From assembly GCA_021464525.1 (NCBI GenBank), contig JADRCO010000551.1:1-31088 (forward strand): a stretch of DNA of 31,088 nucleotides, in the 5' to 3' direction. The stretch comes from Rhizophagus sp. LPA8_4_AMF (Eukaryota > Glomeromycota > Glomeromycetes > Glomerales > Glomeraceae). The translations under genes were made by a program, and so were the position numbers. A model generated the notes under the pieces. The model did no database searches, was not told the origin of the DNA, and saw only the letters and a list, made by a program, of their open reading frames with translations. Positions 20,659 to 30,969 of the stretch are shown one piece after another; position 1 is the stretch's first letter; each line of letters starts with the position of its first letter.

Positions 20659-22514
20659 ATGCCGCCACCAACCGCGAAGAAATATGCTTTCGATGGTAAA
20701 CTACTTTTTATGATCCAATATGGATCACGGTTTGCCATTTTAATTTAATTTAACTCCTTTTCACTTTATATTTAATAGTCGTGGTTTTTGCAATATCTCA
20801 GGTTGTACTTTACTATGCCGTAAAGTATGTGCTTAATAACTTAGATCCAATGAAGGATAAAAAGAAAGAAGCTAAAGCAAAAAGTGAACAAGTGCTAGGA
20901 AAACTAGGAGTAAGTATTATTATTGTTATACTGTTTAGTAGTATCATAATTGAATATTTTGATTAAACATTACAGAAAGAAAACTTGAAGCTAAATGAGT
21001 ACGAAGAAATAATCTTGTCCGGAGTAATCTTTCCGGAAGATATTTCCATTGGTTTTGAACGTAATTTATGCTTTTATTCTTGATTTTAGTAATGTGCTTT
21101 ATATTGTTTTTTTTTACTGATCATTTCCATTAAAATTCAATTAAATGACTTAATTTCAGAGATTGGAGGTAATTATTTTGAATTACATTATTTTTTTTTT
21201 TTCGTCAATCTTAATTAAAATTTATTTAAAATATAGGACTTGATCCAATTATTCAATCCCTTAGAGAATCGGTTATATTTCCTTTAACTTTTCCACACTT
21301 GTTCACTTCACCTTCCGGATTGTTGGGCGTATCTAAAGGTGTCTTGCTTCATGGTCCACCTGGATGCGGGAAAACAATGCTCGCAAAAGCTCTTGCACGT
21401 GAATCTAAAGCCACATTTATAAATCTTCATGTATCAACATTAACGGACAAATGGTTTGGCGAATCCAATAAACTTGTATCAGCTGTATTTTCAGTTGCGA
21501 AAAAATTAGAACCTTGTATTATCTTTATTGATGAAATTGATGCATTTTTGAGAGAAAGGCGAAGTAGTGATCATGAGGTTACTGGAATGATGAAGGCCGA
21601 ATTTATGAGGTGGGATTCTCGAATGTTAATATCCATGATGCATAATTAATTATATGCTAAATAAAAATTCTAATTTGTCTAAATAGTTTATGGGATGGCC
21701 TAACTACAGATGAAGGCACACGCATAATCGTAAGTTACTTTGTATTTAATTAGTTTTTAATTATAAGCCCGGAATTAAATTTTAGTGAATGTTAATTATG
21801 GCTTGTTTAGGTTCTTGGTGCTACAAATAGGCCAAATGATATCGGTGAGTGTTGGTTATAAGTTCTTACAGAAATTTAGTTGTTTTTATTTGCTGATGTT
21901 TCACGTGAAATATAGATTATGCTATTCTTCGTCGTATGCCAAAACGATTCGCGATCAATTTACCAAATGAAACCCAAAGAAAAAAAATTTTAAGTATTGT
22001 AAGAGTCAAAGATCATGTCATTTTTTTTATTATCAGTATATATTAAGATTTATTTATTGCAATTAATTAGATGCTTCGAGGTCAACATTTGGAGGAAAAT
22101 TTCGACTTTAACAAATTAGTAGCGAAAACTGCTAACTTTTCAGGTAATTTATATGTGATCTGTACTTAACCTTTCTTCTTAAATAAGTCGTTTATTTTTT
22201 TATTTTTATTCGATTTTAAAGGCAGTGATTTGAGAGAGGCATGTCGAAACGCAGCAATGATACCAATGACAGAATATATGCGTAACCATTCCGGCGATGT
22301 GTCAGATATTGACCCTGATGTATATTATCATTTCAAAAATTAAATGCTTTTCTCTCTTGATTTATTATTAAATATTTTATTTTTATTTGTACAGAAAGTG
22401 AATATTCGACCTCTAAGATTGTCTGATTTTTTTGTCCCTGAAGGATCTATTATTCAATCAACGAAGAATACAGGTACATCTCCCGGAGAGGTAGAACAGG
22501 AACAATTAGATTAA
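20659..22514 (+). CDS. MSP1: Msp1/ATAD1 membrane AAA ATPase
   Basis: Eleven exons (20659-20695, 20779-20909, 20976-21060, 21160-21168, 21237-21609, 21687-21729, 21811-21844, 21916-21998, 22071-22143, 22222-22319, 22395-22514) total 1086 nt, giving 361 aa, about the usual family length. A single membrane helix lies at ~13-31 ([19 protein letters not shown]), followed by a charged linker. The AAA domain has IGGLDP, Walker A GPPGCGKT (127-134), the pore loop TDKWFGES, Walker B with D186-E187, [17 protein letters not shown] and the arginine-finger region LRRMPKRF. Msp1 sits in the outer mitochondrial and peroxisomal membranes and pulls out mislocalised tail-anchored proteins. All key residues are present. 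Exon 4 is just 9 nt yet encodes part of the conserved IGGLD motif. Confidence 0.97.
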
Positions 22515-22830
22515 AAAAAAAAATATGTACATATATATTATTTAATACAATATATAATAATTATACACATGACTCTACTTTATACTTTATTTAATACGTA
22601 TACATTAATACTTTTTAGTTGAGGCTTATGCGGTTATGCCAACTATTTTAATAGTTAGATATTAATTAAGACATTTTTTATTTTAATGAAGACAGTGATA
22701 GCAAGAAATTAAATTTATAATGTAATAGGATCTGATCATTTTTAAGTTGAATTATTACGTATATCATAGTCTGAAAAATGAATTATATAAATATGTTAAA
22801 GAAACGTACCAAATTATTGGTCCAAAAAAA
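22515..22830. other. Convergent 3' intergenic region
   Basis: This is 316 AT-rich bases between the MSP1 and NDC80 stop codons. They presumably hold both 3' UTRs. No further feature is visible. Confidence 0.6.
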
Positions 22831-25389
22831 TCAACTATGAACTTTTTGATGCTTTTCTTTCTTCACTACGTCTTTCAAATAATCTCTAGATAACTGTGTC
22901 AGACTAGTAATAGCAGCTGAAATATTTTGTATCCTACGCACTTGATCATTTTTAATCTGATTATATTCATTAATCGCAGCATCTCTCGCATTATGATACT
23001 CTCTGGAAATATGATCACAACTAAAAGTTTTTATGATTTTAGTTAGTTACCTTACGAACAAAAAATATTAAAGACCCAAATTACACATTATTAATATTAA
23101 ATACATACTGAATTTGAATTTCTTGACGTTTTTGTTTACATTCAATATAATTAGAGTTTCCTTTAGATTTCGATTGTTTAACTCTTTGTTCAAAAGCAAC
23201 AATTCGTTTAACTAAATTATCGTATTCTTTTTGGTCAGATTCTTTTAATTCATCAAATTGTTTTGAAAGAGAATTTTTAGTTTCTTCCAAGTTATGTAAA
23301 TCTGATTCTTTATCTCCAATGTCATCAATTAAATGTTGTATATCTTCGTTAGCACGAGTCATTTGTTCTTGAGTTTTATCAAGTTCATTAATAAATTCTT
23401 TTCGAACTTCTGCAAGTTTGTTCTATTAAAATTAAAACAATTTGATGATTAATTAAGTAAATAATTAAAAGAAAATAACCTTAGTTCTATATCTTACCCT
23501 GACAGTATCTTTCAAATCCAAAGAAATTATTTTTTCAATTCTATCAGCTTCAACATTAATTGATAATTCGAAATTTTCTCCATTAGCCAATCTTGAAGAG
23601 GAAGGTAAAAGACCAATTCTAAATAGATTAGAATTATGGTTTTGGATTAAATGCTCTAATTCGATAATTTCTTTTTCAACATCTAATTTTTTTTCCCACT
23701 GTAGTTTATTAATTTCTTTCATTTTCCCTGCTATAACGTTACGCTTATTCGTTATTTGTTCACTTTCTTTATGCATCCTTTCAACATCGTCAGGAGACAT
23801 TGGTTGAGAATCGACTTGTCTTTGTATTTTTTCTTTTTCTTCTTCATTTTTTTTTAATTCCAGCTCTAAATTTTTTTAAAAATATGTGTATGCTTACTAG
23901 TTTATTATAATGAACTTTTTAAACAACATATAGATACTAATTAATGTTACCAATTTGCTTTTGTTGATCTTCTAATTTTGTAATAGCTTCACTAAGCTTT
24001 TTCTTCTTTTCTTCTAAATGTTTTGTATAACTATTAAATTTGTCCATATCCGAACGAAGCGTTTGATTGTCATTTCTCACATCAGTTAATGGATCCTGAT
24101 TAAAAAAAATTTATCAATCCAATATTTAGTCTATATGCTCTATATGTATATAAATAAAGCAAGTTTCTGCTTTATTCTTACTTTTGTTTCATTCATTCGA
24201 TTTAATTCATTTTCTAATTCATTGACAGCACTTTGAAGTTCATCATTATTCTTGATGAGTTCCTCACACATACGTTCTGATAATTTAATGTTAATCATGT
24301 AAAAATCATATATTTACTCTTAACATAAATAAAATTTTTCGCACCAAAATTAATTGATAATTCTTCATCTTGTTCAGGATATTCGTCAGCCCCATTAAGA
24401 AATAATTCATATGAAGCAGCAAGATAATTAAAAAACAAAAATTCTAAACTCATGACATTTTGATCATTTTCTAATGTTTCGACTCTTTCCCACATCTAAA
24501 TAAATTAAATAATCATTTTTTATTCAAAATTTATGAAATTAACCGTTTCAATACTTACAGCGACAACTTCCACCAACCATCTTAACATTCCTAGAAAAAA
24601 TAAGGATTAGATCTAACAAAATTTTATTAGAATGATTATATAACACTTTAACATACCAAGAAGTATTGGCCAAGTCTGTTGGTTCCCAACGGCTTGTAAA
24701 GAAGATTTTGAGACATCATGTATAAATGGATACCTTATAAATAATATTAAATGAAAGAATTAAAGTTTATTATGACAAAAAAGAAAATGTTATATTCATA
24801 CTTTATAGCTTTTAAAGCTCCAGCAATGTCATCGGTTTTCAGGATATCTTTATAAGGTTCTAAACGATTATATAAGAATCTAAAAATATTAAGAAAATCT
24901 TTCGCAATAGGGCTTGATAAATTTCTTTGTTCAATTGGGTAAGGATAATTAGAATTTCTTAAAAAATCAATAATTAAATTAATTGATTCCATTTGGTACT
25001 GTTTATCACGTAACGGACGGCAGTCTTTATGTCTAACATTATTATTGTCGTTTATTCTATCTTGTGGTATAGTTTGTAAAGCAGAACTTTGCCTTTATAA
25101 AATATTATAATTAAATTTCGTGTGATTAAAAGTAGAAATATTTTTTAGAAGTCGAGTATAATTACCTAATAGAGCTTCTTCCGGCACGCCCAAAACCTTT
25201 TGGATTTACTACTTCGGAAACAACTTTTGAGACGCGTCCAGCTTGAGGAAAATTTGACTGACGTTTTTGACGAATAGCTGACATTGGTTGTTGTTGCCTT
25301 AAACTAGCTAAATATTGGTTTGAATCCGCAATATTAGCTAAAGTGACTCTACGTTGTGGCAAAGAGGTTTTTCTCGTATATTGGTCCAT
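22831..25389 (-). CDS. NDC80: Kinetochore protein NDC80 (HEC1)
   Basis: Ten exons (25389-25166, 25092-24802, 24733-24657, 24590-24559, 24495-24345, 24276-24182, 24095-23951, 23865-23498, 23422-23109, 23002-22831) total 1869 nt, giving 622 aa, close to yeast and human Ndc80. The N-terminal tail (1-~95) is basic and Ser/Thr-rich, as expected of the microtubule-binding, Aurora B-regulated tail. The calponin-homology domain follows (RPLRDKQYQ, IIDFLRNSNYPYPI, FLNIFRFLYNRLEP, YPFIHDVSKSSLQAVG, WPILLGMLRWLVE). From about 230 to the end it is charged coiled coil, the dimerising rod. The Ndc80 complex joins kinetochores to spindle microtubules. Introns of 65-130 nt interrupt it throughout. Confidence 0.96.
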
Positions 25390-25734
25390 TATCTATGAGC
25401 AAATAATTTATTAAATAAGTTAAACTTGACACTAGAAATATACGATTATTATTTTTTATTTACCATATAATAATTTTAGAAAAGACTGAAAAGTACGAAG
25501 TTTTCATAATATTGAGGTAATTTACGCGTTATCTATTAGATTTCGATAGCTAATCATTTGCTTGCGATCTCAACCGCCAATAATATTCAGCCGATTGATT
25601 ATTCATAAACATTGTTAGTATCTGGTATGGTTGCGCACAAGCTTTTTCCAAAGTTCTTTACCTCCTAAAATAAAATAAAGCACCTTGGATACTGTTCAAC
25701 CTTTTCTCGTCTTATTTTTAAATGAAAATTAAGT
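25390..25734. promoter_or_regulatory. NDC80/coiled-coil divergent promoter
   Basis: A gap of 345 bases lies between divergent start codons. An MluI-type box ACGCGT lies at 25524-25529, 135 bases upstream of the NDC80 ATG. This is the target of G1/S factor MBF in yeasts; binding here is inference. A stretch of higher GC lies at about 25545-25640. Confidence 0.35.
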
Positions 25735-26541
25735 ATGTCACAAAAATATTCGGGTCGCAATAGTGTACAAAAAGCATTTGAGGATGATTCTAGTAACAGT
25801 CCTGACCAGGATGGGTAATTTTACTACAAATTACTTATCAAATAACTATTTGACTATTTTATTAAATAAAATCAATTTTACCTATTTGATAGAGAAGATA
25901 TGGTTAAAATCTTTGCAGCTTTTCATGGTAACTGAATAAATAGGTTTCATTACCGACTTATTTAATTAATATATTGTTTTTATCATAGATCGTATGGAAA
26001 AAAAGGTTAAAAGTAAACAAGATCATATATCAAATGAATGCGAAAAAATTATTCAAAATATGTCCCGATTAACCAATGAACTAGTTTTACGTCAAAAAAA
26101 AGAAATGTAACTATTATGTTTATCATATAGTGGCACTATTTTAGTTTATCGACATTTTATAAAATTTTTATTTAGTGAGGATAAAGTTAATGAATATAGA
26201 CATAAATTTGAGGAATTAGAGAATGAAAAGCTTTCTATCGTAAAGAAATTGAGATCTGAAAAAGAGAAGTATTTGGTAAGAAAATAATATAAAATCAAAT
26301 TAACCTTACTCATATTACTAAAAATATTATAGCAAATGCATGATTTGATTGTTGTTGAGCTTTTGAAAAATGAAGTTGCCCAAGAGAAAACAAATCAAAT
26401 ATTTGAGAAGAAACTGGCTTCTTTTATCAATGGTACGATTTATTCTCATTTAAAGAAAGAATTTTATGAATTAATCCATCTTTCTCTGAAGACACTAGTA
26501 ACCAATTGAAAAGCTTACCAGTTGCTCAGAATCCACTTTAA
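25735..26541 (+). CDS. Small coiled-coil protein, unknown
   Basis: Six exons (25735-25814, 25893-25927, 25989-26106, 26176-26275, 26333-26432, 26492-26541) total 483 nt, giving 160 aa. Apart from a Ser/Asp-rich N-terminus (1-27) and a short Pro-containing tail, nearly the whole protein is a charged amphipathic helix (DRMEKKVKSKQDHI, NEYRHKFEELENEKLSIVKK). It contains no membrane segment. The size and the FAAFHDRMEKK/HKFEELENEK character faintly recall small chromosome-axis proteins such as the SYCP3/Cor1 group, but coiled coils look alike and I do not claim this. It shares a divergent promoter with NDC80, which could mean joint cell-cycle control. All introns have GT-AG borders and close the frame exactly. 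Confidence 0.85.
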
Positions 26542-26871
26542 ATTATCTTTAAAACGTAAGTATCAAAAATTTTTATTCCTACATTAATGACAAATTACAT
26601 TATTTCTCATTCAGTAACAAAGAACAAATCAGATAAAAACGTTACTATAATGTCATGAATGAGAATTAAATATATTTAATTTAATATAAATAACTATTAT
26701 TGCTTCTATAATAATTTTATTATTAACTAATATGTAATTATATCTTAATAAACTCTTTTACAAATAAAGAATGTAATTTCTTTGTTAATAATTGTACAAT
26801 CGAGTATTTTTTGCATGATTATTAAACAAAATTGCAATGCTTTGATCGTTTATTAATATCTATATCCTTAT
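26542..26871. other. Convergent 3' intergenic region
   Basis: This is 330 AT-rich bases between stop codons of the small coiled-coil gene and the HERPUD-like gene. They are probably the two 3' UTRs. Nothing else is recognised. Confidence 0.6.
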
Positions 26872-28356
26872 CTACATCCCAACTTCTTCCTGTTGAGCAA
26901 CATTAGTGGGTATTAAAGAGGCCACAAAGGTCCATAATGCATGTTCAATATCCTGCAAAGTAATTGATCGTCCATTCTCTTGTTGCGGTACGATAATCTC
27001 ATTTGCTCCATTTACATTATCATTCATATTGTTCTGTTGTTCAGCTGTTGATGTTGATGGTGTATTATTGTTATCTGTAGAATTATTGCTACTACTTGAT
27101 GAGGAGGAAGTAGTATTTGACGATGACGATGATGATGTATTGTTGTTTTGATTTAAAATATTTTGATTTCCATCTGGCCTTGGTTGATTTCCTGCCTGAT
27201 TATGGACAGCTGGAACTTGTGCCATTTGTTGAACTTCCAAATACGAAGAAAGAGTTTAATATATATTACTATAATAATATATTGAAAAATTTTTATTACC
27301 TACCAAAGAATTCATTTTGAAATGGTACCAAAACTCTTCTGCGTCTCCGTACTATTCGCAAACGACCCGTTTGGTATCTAGAGGAAAGTTTACGTCAATA
27401 TACTATAATCTATAAATACAGCTTTTAAATTATGATGAAATTTAATTACTTACAGAAAAATAACCAAAGCAGAAATATATAACAAAATCATTCGTTCCGC
27501 ACTAGCATTTTGCGAAAAAATATATACAAGGAAACCAAGTTTAACAACCAACCACAAAGTGGCAGCTCTTCTTTGATTTCTTGCAGCATTATCGTGATGT
27601 TGTTCTTCCACTGGAGCAACAAGTGGCTGTTGAACTTGTCCACCTATCTGTGGTTGTGTTTGTATAAATTGATATGGATACGTATAAGGAAATGGATATT
27701 GAACTGGCATAAGATAAGGCAATCCACTAATAAAAAAACATATACATATTAATATCAAGAAATATAATAAAAAATTTCTTTAACAGAACCTACTTGATCA
27801 TAACATAATAATATCCCATTGGAAATTGAAATTGCAGGTTAGTTGCCGGCAATTGTTGATTCTGTGAATTGTATTGAGCATAATTTTGAGGTATATAAAA
27901 GTGCCCAGTACTTTGGGCATTATCAGCAACGTTCTGCTGTTGTAATAATTGAGTATAATCTTGAGATCTAATGTTTTGAGAAGACGAATGAGAATTAGGA
28001 GGGGAAATAGGTATTCCGGTCGTTTCGGCAATAGTTTGAAAGGAGGGTTTAACGACCAAATGAAAGGTTTGGTCTGTTTCTAGTCCGTCTTTCAAAATAT
28101 TTTCAATCAGGTCATTATCGCTTAATACTCTTCCTCTATAAATCAATTTTTGATCTCTGACCACAGGTTTTAAAGGGTGAGTTTCAAAGATTGTTTGTTT
28201 CAAATAAAGAACCGAAGAATCAATATTAGTTAATATAGAATAGCCGTCAGGTAAAGGTGTTGTCGGGGAGCGAATGAATATTCTAATTTTATTATCTCCC
28301 CCAGTATTATTTGAAGAAGAAAGTTCTTTGTTTAAGGACTTGTTCGATTCAGACAT
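26872..28356 (-). CDS. HERPUD-like ubiquitin-domain ER membrane protein
   Basis: Four exons (28356-27794, 27726-27454, 27377-27304, 27233-26872) total 1272 nt, giving 423 aa. A ubiquitin-like domain lies at ~22-105 (IRIFIRSP, LYLKQTIFE, VVRDQKLIYRGRVLSDND, FHLVVKPS). A Gln/Tyr/Pro-rich linker leads to two close hydrophobic segments (~243-257 and 266-280), then an Arg-rich stretch (GRLRIVRRRRR), a Ser/Asn tract, and a C-terminal LWTFVASLIP that matches the end of HERPUD1. HERPUD proteins sit in the ER membrane as hairpins and scaffold ERAD ubiquitin ligase complexes; the fungal relatives are Usa1 and Dsc3-type proteins. An in-frame ATG at 28419 would add 21 residues; I chose the one nearest the ubiquitin-like fold. 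The acceptor of exon 4 (GAAG) is weak. Confidence 0.88.
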
Positions 28357-28647
28357 TTGAAACAACGATGAACGAATCGATTTCAAAATGAAGACTTTTT
28401 GGCTATTTATTATGAACAATTTAAGTGTTTATTTTTTATTGGCCATTATTAATAAAATAAGTAAAAATAGCTAACTGTGCCAGTGATAACAGATCAATTG
28501 TCCAAGAACATGTCTGACTCCAAATCAAAGTCAGGCTAAAGTGAAAAAAAAAACTGGAAAATTATTCACATGATAAAAATGCGTTCAAAAATAACCATAT
28601 TTTTGTTATAAACGCTTTATTATCTAAAAAAATTAGCAATAGTTATA
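28357..28647. other. Upstream region of HERPUD-like gene
   Basis: No gene is supported. It contains a small palindromic stem, CTGACT/AGTCAG, at about 28513-28533. The first part presumably holds the promoter and leader of the minus-strand gene. Confidence 0.5.
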
Positions 28648-28800
28648 GAGTATTGCTAAATATCACCGCTGGTGATTGTCATCTTACCAGAGTTAGGATA
28701 GAATTTTGGGCAGAATTAATAATGCCATGAAACTCTGCCCGTTAATATTTGCTAATGCTGGTGCGGTGAAAATCACCTGCGGTGAGATTTAGCAATGCCC
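28648..28800. mobile_element. MITE-like inverted repeat
   Basis: The left arm at about 28650-28677 (TATTGCTAAATATCACCGCT followed by GGTGATT) is mirrored by the right arm at 28771-28800 (AATCACCTGCGGTGAGATTT followed by AGCAATGCCC), with two or three mismatches. Inside, GGGCAGA near 28708 and CTGCCC near 28735 form a second nested pair. It is about 150 bp, with no coding capacity. A target-site duplication could not be fixed with confidence. Confidence 0.65.
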
Positions 28801-29410
28801 AATTATTCAAATTAACCAATTATTTTTTGATATATTGTATAAGATGTATACTTATTATTTTATAGATATTAATAAATAACTAAATATTTACTAATGCCTT
28901 AGAGACTTTTTTCAAAAAGAAAAGCATTGATATATATAATATTTTATTTAAATATCTATAAAATAACAGACTTATTTTATTATTATTATTTATTATTATT
29001 TTTATTACTTTTATAGCAGTGCAATCTTATGCATTTACATAAAGCAATAATTACATCATACTGAAATACAGAAAAAATGATACAATTACAAAAAAGCTAT
29101 GTAAGATTACTACCCTCCTTTAAGAAGTTAGGTTGACTGAATATCACTAATCCTGCTAACAGTATCCTATCAAGAAAACATCAAAATCATGCATATTAAT
29201 GCACTAAATTGTTCTCTTATGTATATAAATACATGCCATATGTAAATTCTATTTGGTATGGAATATTGAATATTTAAACCAAATGGTCAATTTGACAATA
29301 TTATTAAGTTGTACTTTTATTAATTTATTAATTAACCTTTCCCTTACTACCACTTACCTTACCTATATTCAGCTCTTGATCAAACTGTTATTTCCTTTTA
29401 TTATAAGAAG
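28801..29410. other. AT-rich intergenic with microsatellite
   Basis: Holds a TTA microsatellite at about 28976-29010 and a short inverted pair (TTATTTTATAGATATT at 28855-28870, its near-complement at 28951-28966). No gene is supported. Confidence 0.5.
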
Positions 29411-29584
29411 AGTGACACTTATTACGTAATTATTAAAGGGGAGGAGGGGGATAGTCAAAATCTTATGTTATACTTAATAAAATCATATATTTATAATATA
29501 ATAATTTGATTGGCTGTTAAATCTGACAAGAAGAGGAAGGGGGTAAGTTTATATTAAACTAAATATTACGTAATATGTATCACT
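29411..29584. mobile_element. MITE-like element, TACGTAAT termini
   Basis: Terminal inverted repeats of ~25 bp: left AGTGACACTTATTACGTAAT (29411-29430) continuing into TATTA, right arm 29561-29584, whose complement reads AGTGATACATATTACGTAAT. There are about four mismatches. Two purine-rich tracts lie inside (around 29438-29451 and 29531-29543). Total 174 bp, non-coding. The match stops sharply at AGTGA on both sides, which fixes the ends; no clear target duplication is seen. Confidence 0.65.
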
Positions 29585-29839
29585 GCCCTAACATATTTTA
29601 AATTTATCATCTCTAAGTTTATGATCTGTTTCTATAGCTACCTTTTAATTAATTTAACATGTTAAAATTTATAATAAATTTAAATGTACTATACAAGTAA
29701 ATCAATTCTACTCTTATTGTTTTCTTGAAGTTCAAGATCTTTTTAATTACTTTATTTTAATCAAATTTAGATACAGTTCTATACATTAACCATTTATTTA
29801 AAATAAATTGATTATCTATAAGGAATTCAGTGTATAAAA

Positions 29840-29998
29840 TCTCTGTACACAATATGCACATGTGCACATTTTTTTTTAATGTGCATAATTTTTTAAATTC
29901 AATGTGTACTAATGTGCACAAAAAAATTTTATATTTTATATGATGTGCACATTTTTTATTATAGGTTGTGCATATTATTTATAAAATGTGCACAAAAA
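29840..29998. repeat. Cluster of TGTGCACA-type motifs
   Basis: About eight copies of ATGTGCAC or close variants lie in ~160 bases, each next to an A or T run. Exact GTGCAC palindromes start at 29862, 29914, 29945 and 29988; variants (TGTACACA, TGCACA, ATGTGCAT, ATGTGTAC, TTGTGCAT) lie between. Copies occur in both orientations as judged by the flanking A or T tract. Confidence 0.7.
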
Positions 29999-30123
29999 AT
30001 TATTTTTAGATTTTATATACTGATAAGGATTACCATACCAGAACTCATATTTATGATTCTTTTTCCATTTTTTCCAATAATGCTAATTCTATTTTTAAAC
30101 TTTATCAGTTATTTCTGAGTAAC

Positions 30124-30840
30124 TTAAGGTTGCAATACATCTGGTTCTGTTTTACTAAGTAAGTAATCAGTAATTATATCTGATTTATGCTTTTTCATTA
30201 CAAGAAATTGCTAACCATTTAAAGCAGTTACTTCATTTGTTTTTTCAGTAACTTCTGTGATCCATTTAAGATTTTGACGTTAACTTGTAACTAACTTTAT
30301 TTTTTAATGAAAAAAAGATAATGATGTAAACAATTTCAAAGGTGGTTTAGGTGTTTCTAGTATTATTAAAGGTTTACATTTACCACATATATTGTAGTTA
30401 TTTACTAGCATAATAGTATATAAAGTTTTGCAGTATTTGCAAGAAATATGGAATCTAAAATACCATGTTATATATTTGTAACTAAAATAAATATATGATT
30501 TTGTTTCTTTATTACCATTAGTCTTTTTAAGGTGATCATTGATCAACTTGAATTTTTCTATAAGAAATGCTTTAATTCTCTCATAATAACAATCTCAAAT
30601 ACATTTCTTTATTGGCAGAGCAGAAAATACATTAGTTAAATATTTTAAAATTTTAGTATTTAATGTTAGATATATTTCTATCATAAATTAAAGGATATTT
30701 ATCTAAAACCTATTTATTATTTGTAATAACTCTCAGTTCTTTTATACCTTTCTCTAATGATGTTATATCTAATAAAATATAACTGTTTCCTTTATATTAT
30801 GAGTAAATAATATTGCTTCAGTATAAAGAAAACTGAAAGA
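30124..30840 (-). pseudogene. Decayed gene relic with CxxC pairs
   Basis: Protein-like sequence runs on the minus strand but is broken by at least two frameshifts (near 30765 and 30700-30670), a TGA near 30597, a stop at 30304-30306 and another stop near 30215. Readable pieces in order: FLYTEAILFTHNIKETV, LDITSLEKGIKELRVITNN, LDKYPLIYDRNISNIK, LKYLTNVFSALPIKKC, YYERIKAFLIEKFKLINDHL, then a zinc-ribbon-like CKYC-x16-CGKC, and LKWITEVTEKTNEVTALNG, SDIITDYLLSKTEPDVLQP. The amino-acid composition and continuity argue for former coding sequence. I do not recognise the family; it could derive from a lineage-specific gene family or a transposon. Confidence 0.45.
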
Positions 30841-30969
30841 ATGTATATTGTATTTCTAAATTACTTTTTTTCATTATAACAAGTTTGAACAAATATGTAA
30901 AACTCTGAACAGTCCAGTTCAGTTTGGATTTTAGGTCAATTTTCTGATTAGTTAGACATCGGTAAATTT

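Noticed and set aside
26906-27151. Plus-strand frame opposite the last HERPUD-like exon
   Set aside because: It is the antisense of the Ser/Asn tract and yields only a Leu/Asp repeat; the minus strand has the family match.
29912-30118. Plus-strand frame of 68 codons
   Set aside because: It lies across the TGTGCACA repeat cluster and has only translated AT-rich composition.
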